Positions 1-11,360 of a DNA stretch of 64,000 nucleotides are shown here, piece after piece. Every line of letters starts with the position of its first letter. The first letter of the stretch is position 1. Source of the DNA: Paraescarpia echinospica (taxonomy: Eukaryota; Annelida; Polychaeta; Sabellida; Siboglinidae); contig CM034535.1 in assembly GCA_020002185.1 (NCBI GenBank), positions 70,054,228 to 70,118,227 on the forward strand, read 5' to 3'. Under the pieces are notes generated by a model that was given only the letters and a program-made list of their open reading frames with translations, did no database searches and was not told the DNA's origin. A program made the position numbers and the translations under genes.

Positions 1-773
1 ATTTTGATATTGATTGAAAGACGAAGTTAAGCCAATTGTGAGCGTACTTATAGCTTTAAATCCTTAATCAAGCGTTTGTCGAATCATTTGCTTATTCGCC
101 TGCTGAGTGCCAGGTCATTATTTTAGATCTTACATCAGCAGTACCATATTATCGTTCAGTTGACCATGGCTTGTTGGTCCGTTGTTTATTTAAAAACGGT
201 ACACAATTCATGAATTTTATTCAGTTCAACATTCAACAGTGTGCAACGGTGTATGACATTTAAACAGAATACACATTGACGTTGGCTGGCAGCTTAATAA
301 GCTTCATAAACTGCGTATAGACTGCATGACGTGCACACTCTGGCTTTGATGGTGTTCTTCGTGCAGCAGCGGTGTCGGTCGTCATCATAGCGCCCCTGAC
401 GGCAACGTTATCGCGCCCTGTTTATAACGCGGATTCATTTCATGGACCCCGACTACCTCGTTATAACGAGGCGCGACTGTATATAGACAATGAGTGTGAT
501 GAAACATGAACTTCAGAAATCAAACAGTTTTTAAATAACATCATGTTGTTCAAGTAAACAAATACAAAAAGACAATTCCTAGTAGCTTTGCATCACAATT
601 GATGGATCCAGCATGTCACAATCAAATTTATGCACCTCACCTATATCAAGCTTTGTCTCACCAACAATATTCACATAAGGAATATATGTGCATTACAGGT
701 GCCACTTGATATCTGTTACACCAGACTTCCCCGCATGCAATTCTCGCTTGAACTACTTTGCCTTATATTTTAG
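1..773 (+). other. Intron of the cadherin gene (partial)
   Basis: No coding exon, RNA gene or clear repeat was recognised. It ends in a pyrimidine-rich TTATATTTTAG acceptor at 761-773. Confidence 0.5.
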
Positions 774-1032
774 ATCCAAGCAGCGGACAGAAGAGGAGAA
801 GCCAGTGCTCTAACGAGTACATCAGTGATGACCATTGAACTATTGGACATCAATGACCACGCACCAGTGTTTGAACAACACATGTATAACTTCAGTGTGA
901 ATGAAGCAGTAGAGTTATACACCCCAGTAGGGGCAGTCATGGCAACAGACAGGGATGTGTACCCCAATAACAGGGTCGTCTACAGTGTCGTTGGAGGTGG
1001 AGAAGGGACGTTCACAGTTGACAGATTCACAG
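774..1032 (+). CDS. Cadherin-23-like exon 1 of window (EC repeat end and next EC start)
   Basis: The reading frame runs from codon ATC at 774, after a TTTTAG acceptor, to an AG|GTGGGT donor with phase 1 exit. It encodes the end of one EC repeat (ADRRGEASALTSTSVMTIEL), the calcium-binding linker DINDHAPVF, and the first half of the next repeat with its N-terminal glutamate motif (FSVNEAVE) and ATDRD. The real exon extends upstream of the first methionine of the open frame, because the coding similarity continues to the acceptor. Confidence 0.9.
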
Positions 1033-2325
1033 GTGGGTAGAACAAGTTGCAGTGCATGATGGGATATAAATTGGTGATGGTAACTAATAACTAGAGATGA
1101 GTAAAACATGCAGGTAATTTGTGTAGATTACTATATATCTTTTAATGGCGTTTTCCACATGCCATCACCATTCTTTTATGTTCTGTCATTTCAGTGTTTT
1201 TGTACTTTTATAAAATGTTCCTAAATGTAGTCCTGTGGTTTAGTTCCTCTGACAAAGACACCAGGGGACCATTTCATGAAGATAACGAGCTTGTAAGGAA
1301 CATCATTCAGTAAACAGAATCCACAGTTAAATTTACAGTGCATTTTCAAAATGCAAAAAACCTGTATAACAGAGAGCACTATTTCCATGAAACACCGGCG
1401 AAAGTGTCCCAGTGGTGCACAATGGTGTTCACAAATTTCAATAGACAAGATCACTGCTAAGGAACAAAATCAATTTTAAATAGCAAAATCAGCAATGTGA
1501 GCTTATAAGAATGTTAGGAAATAATCCCCAGTTACAAGGGGCCATCTGCTCTTAATCTCTTCTGAAAAACAACAGATACCGTATTCATTCTGTTAAGCAT
1601 ACATGCCCTAATTAGCATGCACCCTCCTTTATAGAAGTGTCTAACAAAGTGACAGCAGTCGCCAATGCCAACGTTGTTGAATCCAACATTGTAATTTAAT
1701 TTCTACCAATGTCACAAAATGTTGAATGGTCCACCTAAATTATCACATTACAGTGTTCTGGTATCCTACTGCTCATATGTGGATGTGTAAATCGCTTGCC
1801 AGTCACGTCTGGTGAAATGGTTTTACCCAGGAACCTCAGGAGCCAAAGAAAACTGGGGTACATCCCTGTAAGCTTAATAATTGGAACGCATAATTTAACA
1901 TATTTTCACTTCTCAACTATTTGTTAAGCATGCTGTAGGTTTAGTAGAATGAATGTGCTTTGTGGAGCTTCGTGGTACAGTGGATAGAGCTTCGACTGAG
2001 AGAACCCGGGTTCGAATCCTACCCTGTAGTTTTGAACCTTGCATAAATCCGTTCACTCTATGTTGTTCCAGTTCACTCAGCTGCATGAATGAGTACCTGC
2101 CTACAGACAGTGGTGGATATCTGTGTACGAATAGTCTATGTGCATTAATTGAAGGATGGTTGGATGCTTCCTAGAGAAGTCAAGATGGTGTTCAATTTAA
2201 TAGGTCTGCCAGGGAGTAAAGTGTAAAGTGCTTTGAGCTGTAATGAGGAATGGATGCTGCGCTGCATAAGAACTTACCTTTACGTTTTACATTTAGATAC
2301 AGTAATGCTATGTTATCTGTTGCAG
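1033..2325 (+). other. Cadherin intron with one SINE
   Basis: A 1.29-kb intron. The only recognisable content is the complete tRNA-derived SINE near 1961-2285. The remainder shows no coding or structured repeat that I can support. Confidence 0.5.
1961..2285 (+). mobile_element. tRNA-derived SINE, full length (copy A)
   Basis: The head carries an RNA polymerase III A box, TGGTACAGTGG at 1973-1983, that fits TRGYNNANNNG. It also carries a B box, GGTTCGAATCC, at 2009-2019. The body and the tail, with the words AAAGTGCTTTGAGC and CTGCGCT..AAGAACTTACC, recur at 12336, 23073 and 25070, and inverted at 10590 and 38195. The tail resembles the 3' end of the L2 element at 15.6 kb, which suggests L2 supplies the reverse transcriptase. 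The acceptor of cadherin exon 2 lies about 40 bp downstream. Confidence 0.8.
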
Positions 2326-2610
2326 GAGAAATCTTTGTATCACGGGTTCTGGACCGGGAGTCATGGCAACACTACACACTGAATGTGTCCGCGTCAGACC
2401 TCGGGGTTAGACCTGCGCCCTTGCAGGGGTACACCCTGGTCAGCATCATGGTTGATGACATTAATGACCATTCCCCTGAGTTTGACCGTGGCAGTCTGCT
2501 ACTGTCTGTGTCAGAGAATGTCCAGCCACCGGCCGCAGTCGGACATGTGATGGTCACTGATGCTGACCATGGGGACAGTGGAAGAGTGACCTGTGAGATT
2601 AACTCAACAG
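2326..2610 (+). CDS. Cadherin-23-like exon 2
   Basis: Entered in phase 1 after TGTTGCAG and left in phase 1 at AACAG|GTAATC. It encodes the second half of an EC repeat (EIFVSRVLDRE, with the LDRE motif, and the DLG region), the linker DDINDHSPEF, and the start of the next repeat (LSVSENVQPPAAVGHV, VTDADHGDSG). The calcium-site motifs LDRE, DxNDHxPxF and DAD are all present, so these repeats should bind calcium. Confidence 0.9.
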
Positions 2611-3835
2611 GTAATCCTATAGCTGGTGTAAGCTAGGTAGTCCCTCTCTTGAGTGAACACAACCTTCTGCAGAGCTACTTTGGCCATATAAGAGGGGTGG
2701 ACGTTCTACAGAGGGGACATCTAGTCAGTCTCCTGCCGTCCACACAGGACAACGTATATTAATTTACATTGATGTGGTCATGTAAAGCCGAGTTAACTCG
2801 TCCTGCATGCATGCCAGTAAACACATGGCAAATCATATTGCCTAGACAGTAGTTTTGACTGGCAAGTGGCCATTGCAGAGAGGTAAAATCACCTGAAAGG
2901 CTGGCCGCTGGTCGCATTAGACATGTTGCTGCTGTACAGGGGATGTTTTTATAATATAAGCGTTAATGCAACGTAAATCTGGCTGCTATTGGCTGGGTAT
3001 TGTTTAACATGTCGGTTCCCCTTGTTAGTAACAATCTTGTTCATAAGTCATTATTTCCTAGTGTTGTGAATGCTTATGTTATAGCAAGTATTGAGGCAAC
3101 CAAGAAAATGTTTATTACTTACGTATGTGTGGTATTGTCTGCTTTTTTAATTATGTCTGTTATGTTTGTCTTATATTGTTAATTTTTAGGTTTATTTTCC
3201 ACATCTATTTCATATATATTTCATATACCTTCTTCGAGGCTATATTTGGCGGAGATAGATCGTAGAAATTGGTGGTGCAGAAAAGTTGATAAACAAGTGG
3301 AATTACTGATTGATAAGTATTATTCTTGCCTTAATATCATTCATAAAGTTGCAATAAACATATATTGAGTAGCAGTTGTGCTTAAAGTTAGTTAGTTATA
3401 GTATTTTAGAATACCTTAGTATAGTGAGTGATAATAGGGTAACTCACTTAGGCTTCGATAATTTGAAAACAAGATTTAACAAACCTGATTATGTGGTAGA
3501 ATATATAGGAGATAAAGTAACAACCATCAAACTACTTACATAAGATAATATCTGTGTAAGCCAGTACTTGCTAGATATTTTGATTAGGTAGCATTGTTGT
3601 TAAAATTAAGCAAGGGCGATAGTCGGGCGGCGTAACCTAAATAAATAAAGCAGCCTAACGTAACGTAATTGATTGTATTTAAATTAGGTCACTACCGGTA
3701 ATGTTAGCGTTCGTGTCAGGATAAATAGTTGGCTGTGTAATTGAAATTTGTAACCTAAAGTGTGCTGTAGTACACAGGAAACAGTCTTTATAAAGACTAA
3801 GTTAGTTAAGTTATTAAATAAATTCTGATCGGGAT

Positions 3836-5040
3836 ATGGCGCCTTGCAAGCGGCAAGTCAAGGCAAAGCGACACTTGGTGTGCGATCACTGCCACAGCTG
3901 GGTAGATTTTGCATTGTCCGGCTGTGGGAAGTCATGGGCAGAAACCATGGAGGAAGGATTCACCTTTCAGTGCATTGGGTGTTGGAAGGTGGAGTGTCTG
4001 CAGAAGGAGATAGTTAGGTTGACAGATATTGTGAAGGGAATGGAGATGGGAATTAGCAAGGAGGCAGGTCGAATGGAGAGAGACGACAGGGAGAGAGGTG
4101 AGAATACTGCAAGACTGAAGGAGAATAGCAGTGGCAAGAAAACTGAGGAAAGGAGATTGAGAGGAGGGAAGGTGATTGGAGGAGAAGAAATTGGAAAATC
4201 GACAACAGAAAACGTGACAAGCGTGAAGGTGACAGGGAAGAAAGTGACCGTAGAGAAGGAGGGAGGGAAGATGGGAAGGGAGAGGAGAGAGGAAAACGAG
4301 ATGGGACGAACGAAGAAGGGACGAAAGGAAGTGAGAGAAAATGTGATAGAAGAGAAGTCGATAAAAGGGAAGGTGACAAGAGAAAAAGCGACAGGAAAGA
4401 ATGGATCGGAAGAGAATGTGACAGGAGAGAAGACGACAGGGGGGAAAGACAACAAGCAGACAGATGCAAACCGAAGAAGGAGCTATTCTAAGGCAGTGAT
4501 AGAGGGGGCAATGAGGAAAGAGAGGGTGTTTATGGGCGACTCCATTATGAGAAAGACGGACAAGGCACTGAGCGAGGGGAAGGACATCGCTGTTTGTTTA
4601 CCGGGGGCTAGGATTGAACATGTAACTGACAGGGTAGAGAAGGTATTGGGACATGGCAAGGGGGGTCTATACTGGTACATGTAGGAACAAATAATGCAGA
4701 CAGGGAGGGAACAACTGCGATAGTACAGAAGTATAGACAGTTAGTGAGGAAGCTACAGAAGACGAGAGTTGAACAGGTTATTCTGTCAGGAATTTTGCCA
4801 GTAATGGGAGGAAGGGGGGCAACGTATAGAAACTGTAAGAGGATGGCGATCAACGTACTAGTTGAGCAGATGTGTGACGAAGAGGGGGTGGGATTCACAG
4901 ATTTATGGGGATACTTTGTTGGGAGGGAAGATATGTACATGAGAGATGGCCTCCATCTTAGTGGAAAGGGGGCAGCAGTTTTCTCAGAGAACCTGCTGCG
5001 ATCTGTTGACAGTGGGACAGGTTGTATCTATTTAAACTAG
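3836..5040 (+). pseudogene. CR1 ORF1: PHD-like finger and SGNH esterase, frameshifted
   Basis: The first part (3836-4684) has a cysteine-rich, PHD-like N-terminus (CDHCHSWVDF, then CGKSW and FQCIGCW), a long Lys/Glu/Arg-rich low-complexity middle, and the esterase block MGDSIMRK with the GDS serine near residue 234. The frame then breaks at a run of six G near 4660-4666. In another frame the sequence continues as LVHVGTNNADREGT and reaches the DGLHLSGKG catalytic Asp-His block before a stop at 5038-5040. CR1 ORF1 proteins with a PHD finger and esterase domain are an established arrangement. The frameshift may be a real mutation or a homopolymer sequencing error. ORF1 overlaps the ORF2 start by 19 nt. 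Confidence 0.8.
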
Positions 5041-7919
5041 ATTCGCAGGGGGGACTCACAGAAAAGCCTGAAAATGGAGGCATAGATAAAGACAGCACAA
5101 ATAAATCAGCAAATAACAGTGTGGAAAACTCTTCTGAAGCTGGATATAAATGTGTTTGTTTAAATGCAAGGAGTATAGTAAACAAAAGAAATGAACTAAA
5201 CATTATGGTAGAAGATATTGACCCTCATATAATAGGTATAACCGAATCCTGGACCACCACCGATATATCAGATGCTGAATTGGGACTGACAGGATATGTA
5301 ATGTTTAGAAAAGATAGAATAGGAAGAAAGGGAGGTGGAGTTATTTTATATATTAAAGAATCTATTCAGGCTTATGAAATAAAATTAGAAAGAGAAGCAG
5401 ATTGCGAAGAAGCTGTTTGGTGTAACATAGTTACAGGAAACTCAACGTTAACAGTTGGGTTAGTTTATCGAAGTCCAAACATAAGCATAGAAGAGAATGA
5501 AAAAATACAAAACGCTATAAGGGAAGTAAGCAAACGGGACTGTATTATTATGGGGGATTTTAACCACGGGCATATACAATGGAAATCTCTACAGAGTATG
5601 GGGAGTGAGGACCACAAGTTTTTAGTTTTAGTTCAAGATACATTCCTTTCTCAACATGTGCTAGAACCAACCAGGGGTGAGAATGTGTTAGACATAGTTT
5701 TGTCCTCACAGAATGAATTAGTTGACAATGTCAAGATATGTGAGCCACTGGGGAGTAGCGATCACAACCAGATACATTTTACCATCAAAGTAAAATCAGA
5801 AAGGAATAGTAAAAAGCAGTATAGGAGAAATTTCCACAAAGGAAGGTATAAGGACATGAGGAAATATTTAGCAAAGATAGACTGGAATAACACACTGAAA
5901 AATAAGACGGCAACAGAATGCTGGAATGTATTAAAGAGTGAAATTAAGTGCATAGTCAATAAATTTGTACCCTTCAAAAAACAAGGAAAACGGTCCAAAA
6001 AGAAACACTTATCGAAAGAAGCCATTAGAAAAATTAAGTACAAACAAATGATGTGGAAGTCATACAGATGTACTGGAAATGATGAAGACTACAACAGTTA
6101 TAAAGAAGCACTTAACCAAGCTACAGCTGCAATTAGAAATTCAAAGAGAAGCTATGAACAACAATTAGCTAGTAATATAAAACATGACAGCAAGAGTTTT
6201 TATGCGTATGTTCGAAGCAAACAGAAAGTTCAAGATAAAGTCGGTCCTCTAGAAGATAGTGCTGGAAATATAATATCAGAGGGATTCTTAATGGCAGAAG
6301 ACCTGAATGAGTACTTTAGTTCAGTGTTTACCAGGGAAGATATTAGTTCACTGCCAGTACCAGAGGCTAAGTTCAAGGGGGCAGATTCAGACTATTTAGG
6401 ACAATTAATTGTAACCCCGGAAATGGTAGGTAAGAAAATAAGGGCTATGAAGGATAATAAATCACCTGGAGTGGATGGTATTCCACCCAAACTACTATTG
6501 GAAATTGTAGAACAAATTAGCATACCGCTTGCAACAGTTTTCAATTTGTCATTAGAAGAGGGAGTGGTTCCTTTAGAATGGAAAGAAGCAAACATTATAC
6601 CGTTATTCAAAAAAGGTTCGAGAAACAAGTCAGAGAACTATAGACCAGTGAGTTTAACATCAGTGATTTGTAAATTGTTAGAAAGACTAATTAAAGATCA
6701 CATGGTGGATTTTCTTGTTAAACAAAACTTGATAAACCCATCTCAACATGGTTTTTTTAAAGCGAGGTCATGCTTAACAAATATGTTATGTTTTTTGGAA
6801 GACATCACTAAGTGGGTAGATGAGGGATCACCAGTAGATATCGTCTACTTAGATTTTCAAAAAGCTTTCGACAAAGTACCACATCAAAGATTACTGCTTA
6901 AACTAAAGGCCCATGGCATAGGAAATGGTATAATAAACTGGATAGAACAATGGTTGATTGACAGAAGACAACGTGTAGTAGTTGATGGGGAGGCTTCAAA
7001 CTGGAAATCAGTATTGAGTGGGGTACCACAGGGATCAGTATTAGGTCCTATATTATTCTTAATATATATCAACGATTTGGATGATGAAATAACAAGCAAG
7101 GTGTTGAAATTTGCAGATGATACAAAAGTGTTTAGAAGGATTAAAAGTGATGGAGATAGACAGCATTTACAAGATGATCTTGACAGGTTGATCAAATGGT
7201 CTGAAAAGTGGCAAATGCTGTTCAATTTTGGGAAATGTAAATGCCTCCACACAGGACATGGGAACGAAGAAGTAGAATATACAATGGGGGGTACTGTACT
7301 AAGTACTACTGTAAAAGAAAAGGACTTAGGGTTAACCATTAGTGCTGATATGAAGGTTTCAGAGCAGTGCGGAATTGCAGCTTCAAAGGGAAATCAAATC
7401 CTTGGATTAATTAGGCGAAACATAACGTATAAGGAAAAAGAGCTAATAATACCGCTGTACAAAACAATAGTTAGGCCTCATTTAGAATATTGTATTCAAG
7501 CGTGGAGGCCATATCGCAGGAAGGACATAGATATGCTAGAAAGAGTGCAGAGGAGAGCAACTAAAATGATACCAAAACTGAGGGATCTTAGTTACGAAAT
7601 ACGCCTAAAAAAATGCAGTTTAACAACACTAGAGACCAGGAGATTGAGAGGAGATCAGATAGAAGTGTTTAAAATATTGAAGGGTTATAAAAATATTGAT
7701 AGAAATATTTTTTTCTCAGTTAAGAAAGATAGAAGGACTAGAGGACATGAACTTACATTGGCAAAGGAGCAGAGTAGATTGGATATAAGAAAGTTTTCAT
7801 TTTCACAAAGGACTGTAAATGAATGGAACAGATTACCTGCTGATTGTGTGGGTGCTAGTAGCGTGAATATGTTTAAAAATAAAATCGACACATACCTCAG
7901 ACGGGCGGGATACACATAG
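5022..7919 (+). CDS. CR1 ORF2: endonuclease and reverse transcriptase (965 aa, intact)
   Basis: This is the replication protein of the LINE: it nicks target DNA and copies the element RNA into the break. The N-terminal APE-type endonuclease shows CLNARSI (residues about 46-52), ITESW (73-77), GDFNHGH (about 177) and SSDHNQIHF (about 244). The reverse transcriptase shows NYRPVSLTSV, VYLDFQKAFDKVPH, SGVPQGSVLGP and the catalytic FADD box near residue 696. The C-terminal region has conserved ERVQRRATKMIP and LETRRLRGDQIEVFKIL blocks. No stop or frameshift interrupts it, so this copy is young or recently active. The first methionine at 5022 is assumed. Initiation by reinitiation after ORF1 is plausible, since the two overlap. 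Confidence 0.92.
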   Translation: MYLFKLDSQGGLTEKPENGGIDKDSTNKSANNSVENSSEAGYKCVCLNARSIVNKRNELNIMVEDIDPHIIGITESWTTTDISDAELGLTGYVMFRKDRIGRKGGGVILYIKESIQAYEIKLEREADCEEAVWCNIVTGNSTLTVGLVYRSPNISIEENEKIQNAIREVSKRDCIIMGDFNHGHIQWKSLQSMGSEDHKFLVLVQDTFLSQHVLEPTRGENVLDIVLSSQNELVDNVKICEPLGSSDHNQIHFTIKVKSERNSKKQYRRNFHKGRYKDMRKYLAKIDWNNTLKNKTATECWNVLKSEIKCIVNKFVPFKKQGKRSKKKHLSKEAIRKIKYKQMMWKSYRCTGNDEDYNSYKEALNQATAAIRNSKRSYEQQLASNIKHDSKSFYAYVRSKQKVQDKVGPLEDSAGNIISEGFLMAEDLNEYFSSVFTREDISSLPVPEAKFKGADSDYLGQLIVTPEMVGKKIRAMKDNKSPGVDGIPPKLLLEIVEQISIPLATVFNLSLEEGVVPLEWKEANIIPLFKKGSRNKSENYRPVSLTSVICKLLERLIKDHMVDFLVKQNLINPSQHGFFKARSCLTNMLCFLEDITKWVDEGSPVDIVYLDFQKAFDKVPHQRLLLKLKAHGIGNGIINWIEQWLIDRRQRVVVDGEASNWKSVLSGVPQGSVLGPILFLIYINDLDDEITSKVLKFADDTKVFRRIKSDGDRQHLQDDLDRLIKWSEKWQMLFNFGKCKCLHTGHGNEEVEYTMGGTVLSTTVKEKDLGLTISADMKVSEQCGIAASKGNQILGLIRRNITYKEKELIIPLYKTIVRPHLEYCIQAWRPYRRKDIDMLERVQRRATKMIPKLRDLSYEIRLKKCSLTTLETRRLRGDQIEVFKILKGYKNIDRNIFFSVKKDRRTRGHELTLAKEQSRLDIRKFSFSQRTVNEWNRLPADCVGASSVNMFKNKIDTYLRRAGYT

Positions 7920-8316
7920 ATAAAAGGGTCGGACTCTCGATAAGCCAAAGGGCTTCCTTGTCCACCTGCCACCTAGAGTTAATTCTCTGGGTGGCAATCT
8001 TGTTAAATCTTGTTAAATATATCCCTTATATTGTTTATTTTTAGATGTTTTTCCACATGTGTTATGTTTGTCTTACACTATTTGCTCTAGGTTTATTTAC
8101 CATATCTGTTATATATATTTTTTTATTATTGACCATATTTGTTACATACATCTTGCATAATTTTCTTTTCTATTTATTAATTTTGATTTACCACATTTGT
8201 TAAATATCTGTCAGAAAAAAATTGTTTTTTAATTTCTTACCTCATTTGTTAAATATAGCTTGTATTGTTTTCTTTTCTGTTTATTCACCACATCTGTATA
8301 TTCCTGTTTTTTCCAG

Positions 8317-8780
8317 CACCATTCTCCCTGGACGCTGAATCCAGGCTGCTGGTTGCAACGGAGGAACTTGACCGAGAACAAGTGACCAAATACCATTTGG
8401 TCATCACCTGTGCTGACCACGGTCATCCAAGACTCTCCTCTACGGCCACACTGACCATCAGTGTCCAAGACGTGAATGACCACTCCCCCTTGTTCCAACA
8501 GACTGTCTACAGAGTCCAGTTGTTGGAGCAGTCACCAGTAGGGTCAGTCATCCTGTATCCATTGGCAACTGACCAGGACTGTGGTCAAAACGCTGTGGTG
8601 ACCTACAATCTGTATGGACCAGAAGAGAGATATTTCAGCATCGATTCCAACACTGGCTTGATCAGAATTGTTCACCCGATTCGCTTGAGTGAATTACCAA
8701 GGAATGTGACAACTTTGGAGTTGACCGTACGAGCAACTGATGGAGGAAGTCCGCCACGGACGAGTGAGGCAACTATATTG
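8317..8780 (+). CDS. Cadherin-23-like exon 3
   Basis: The largest cadherin exon seen here (464 nt). It is entered in phase 1 after TTTTTTCCAG and left in phase 0 at ATATTG|GTCAGT. It encodes the rest of one EC repeat (PFSLDAESRLLVATEELDRE, then CADHG), the linker VQDVNDHSPLF, and almost all of the next repeat (VQLLEQSPVGSVI, LATDQDCGQNAVVTYNL, YFSIDSNTGLIRI, VRATDGGSPPRTSEATIL). That next repeat has no LDRE; the equivalent position reads LSELPRN. Confidence 0.92.
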
Positions 8781-9375
8781 GTCAGTCTAGTGATTTGCTT
8801 TACTTGTTGCTCATATTGTCAGAGAGTTGGTAAAGTAAAACATATATTTGTATTGATCGATGTATGACCAAAAGAGCATGGTGACTGCTACTCCAACAGT
8901 CTAAAATTATGCACAGCCTCAAAGTATAATTACAATTAAAATAAGAACACAATTATGCATAGTATTGCTATATTGAAGCAGTAATAGATTTTGTTATCAT
9001 TTATATCCAGGTATCTAGTGGAAAGTGTTTACCGTAGTGTGGTTGTATTGCAACAAGCAGACTGTCATCAATGTCTTTCTAAATGTGAAATAAATTAATA
9101 TGATTTAACGCTACACAAAACCAGTAAATGTAACATTAAAATGTGCATACAAATAAAACGTAAACTAGCTAGAATGATTCTATGATACTTACAAGAAAGT
9201 TATAGAAATTAAATTAGCTTAAAAGAACTATTAGGTACTATAAATTAAAAAAGATAATTTATAAATAGAGACTATTAATTACAATATTTATACATACATA
9301 AACAAAGTGTGAGCTGTGCAATAAAAGTCCAGAATGAAATCCTAGTCTTGTTTGACTGTTCACATCCACTTGTAG
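8781..9375 (+). other. Cadherin intron, no recognised content
   Basis: A 595-bp AT-rich intron with GT..AG ends (GTCAGT donor, CACTTGTAG acceptor). I see no repeat or RNA gene in it. Confidence 0.5.
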
Positions 9376-9547
9376 GTGAGCATCACCATTGCTCCCAGTG
9401 AGGCTGTGAGGTTGTTTGAGGTGCCTGTATATGAGGTCATGGTGAGGGAGAATGTCGCTCCTCCGACACTCCTCATTGACCTCAACACAACCTTGGAGAC
9501 TGCGGGACGACCTGTGCTGTATCGCATTGTGGCCAGTCATCCCAACG
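9376..9547 (+). CDS. Cadherin-23-like exon 4 (non-canonical EC linker)
   Basis: Entered in phase 0 and left in phase 1 at CAACG|GTAGGT. It encodes VSITIAPSEAVRLFEVPVYE, where a DxNDNxPxF linker would be expected, followed by VMVRENVAPPTLLIDLNTT. The usual calcium-binding Asp/Asn residues of the linker are missing. The exon joins in frame to exon 5 at the HPNG|LFQVD strand. Confidence 0.88.
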
Positions 9548-10589
9548 GTAGGTTATAATGTGTATAAATTTAATTTTTAATAGATATTTGCATCTAGAAG
9601 GGCCATAATATAAAGTATTCAGTTATTATAGTGTAAGTGTATAATTATTTGCATGGCACATGACTTTCTTTGAGTGATATGTGTCAGGCTCGGTAACAAA
9701 TGCATGTGCATTTAAATGCATATTTTAATGTCAGGTATTTGCTGGTTTAAATATGTTTAAAATTTACTAAAGTGCAGTGCGTATGAAGGGTTTCATGGTA
9801 AAACGCGATAAGCGCCATTTTTTTATTTCGGCCAAACCAGGAATAAAACATTTGTTTAAACACATGTTGAGCTAGGATGCTATCTAATTTATAAAAAAGC
9901 AATAAATCCCCATGAAACGACGTGCACAGAAGAGGATTTTTTTCAAAACGTGATAAGCACCAACTGTCTTTTTTATCAAAACGCGATGTATCCATGTTCA
10001 GCGAATCAGCACCGTCGTGCCGCACGTGCAGCTACGCATAGTGACTTCATGTGCTGTATGAATATACAGCTTTTTGATAACAAAATCAATAAAAAAAATT
10101 CTTTTGCATAACAAATGTGCAACAAATATTTCAGAGTTTGCCACCATTCTCTATGATTTTGGATTCTAAATATATATCAACTTAATTTACAAGTTTAGTG
10201 TTTCCCCTGGGTAAAATGATGGGCGAGGTGGTAGGGCTGAGCTACGCGAGCGGTGCAGGCGCGAAGTGCTGCTAGGGGGGTCTGGGGGCGTGTTCCACCG
10301 GAGATTTTTTTTAAACTAGCTTAAATATGGTGCATTCTGATGTATGTTTTAACCTTTTATTCTTGAATGTAGAGGGGAAGATATCAAACAACAAGACACT
10401 ACTTGTAAATGTAGTAATCATGATTGATAAAAGTCAGTAATCATGACTGTTTCATTGTGTTGACGTGTGGTTGTTACTTTACCATTGGTACTCAGTTGAG
10501 GTGTGGTTTCCACTTGACCACTGGTACTTGGTTGTGGTTATGTTTTTTTGCCCTAACCCTAGACCTGGTTACCTCGCAGATAGAGTAAA

Positions 10590-10735
10590 TAAAAAGGTAA
10601 AAGGTAAGTTCCTATATAGCGCAGTATCCAGTCCTCAGGACTGCTCAAAGTGCTTCACACTTTATTCTCTGGCAGACCTGTTCAGTTGAACACCAGCTCG
10701 ACTTCTCTGGGAAGCATCCAATGGTATCATCTGAA
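10590..10735 (-). mobile_element. SINE tail fragment (copy F, reversed)
   Basis: The reversed tail words GGTAAGTTCCTATATAGCGC, CAGTCCTCAGGACTGCTCAA and GCAGACCTGTTCA match the 3' half of the SINE at 1961-2285. The tRNA head is missing, so this copy is 5'-truncated or broken by later events. Confidence 0.65.
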
Positions 10736-11094
10736 GACTCTCATCATCACCTTTAAATGAAATTTAATCTCAAATTGTGTCCTTTTTTATAAAACAGTGT
10801 AAGTTGTTTAGTGTATCAAATTTCTGTGCAAACATGTCATTGTCTAGCCCAAGTTATTGATAACCTGTTAGTATACACGGTTTTGGGCAATATGCATCTT
10901 TTATGAGATGTGAACTTCGATGGTTTATATTCGTAAGTACTTCACTCAAATCAACTTTCCCAAAAGTTTGTTTACACAACTTTGTCGGAATATGTATTAT
11001 ATATTTAGCACAAAGATATCTTACGAATCACTTTCATACCCCAGTGAGATAGTTCCTTTATTAACATTATCCTAGGCATACTTATCTTTAAGAA

Positions 11095-11360
11095 TATTGT
11101 GTCTTACGTCCATTTGAGGCATAAATAGCGCCCCGATTTGTATCAACATACACTGTGATATCGCTCAATTTACGCGCGATGTGCGGTAACGCACGGCCGT
11201 AGTGACGGAGACTTGCGCAAACAGGGTCGCTATTTGGGCTTCGAAAGGGTCCGGACTCGATACAAGTCCCGACTAGTGAATAGGATGCACTGTTTTTATT
11301 TGGGCTTTAAAGTGGTCTGGATTTGACACAAATGCCGACTAGTGACACAGGCCCATAGAC
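11095..11360. repeat. Palindromic dispersed repeat, first copy
   Basis: It contains TTTGAGGCATAAATAGCGCC followed by a palindromic core around ATATCGCTC..GCGATGTGCGG and a reversed counterpart, GGTCGCTATTTGGGCTTC. The same arrangement recurs at about 18650-18820 inside another TIR element. It is probably part of a MITE family. Confidence 0.5.

Larger units (their letters stand above)
3230..8017 (+). mobile_element. CR1-clade LINE, nearly full length
   Basis: A non-LTR retrotransposon with a 5' untranslated region (about 3230-3835), ORF1 (PHD-like finger plus SGNH esterase, one frameshift) and an intact ORF2 (endonuclease plus reverse transcriptase). The 3' end carries two copies of CTTGTTAAAT (about 7998-8017), the short terminal repeat type seen in CR1 elements. 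A second, 5'-truncated copy on the other strand (50881-53683) shares this 3' end almost base for base, which fixes the 3' boundary. The 5' boundary is only approximate, placed where the AT-rich flanking sequence stops. Confidence 0.85.
2611..8316 (+). other. Cadherin intron hosting a full CR1 element
   Basis: A 5.7-kb intron. 2611-3000 shows nothing recognisable. About 3000-3230 and 8018-8310 are an AT-rich, diverged tandem sequence in which words such as TTATGTTTGTCTTA and TAGGTTTATTT recur on both sides. The CR1 element sits between these halves, so it most likely inserted into that sequence. Confidence 0.6.

Noticed and set aside
1961..2030. A functional tRNA gene
   Set aside because: A and B boxes are present, but the cloverleaf does not close and the sequence continues into a repeated SINE body.
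3000..3182. Small hydrophobic frame of 60 residues before the CR1
   Set aside because: AT-rich intronic sequence that recurs in the right flank of the CR1 element; no family or splice support.
3967..4469. Two - strand frames rich in Ser, Leu, Phe and Pro
   Set aside because: Antisense to the purine-rich middle of CR1 ORF1.
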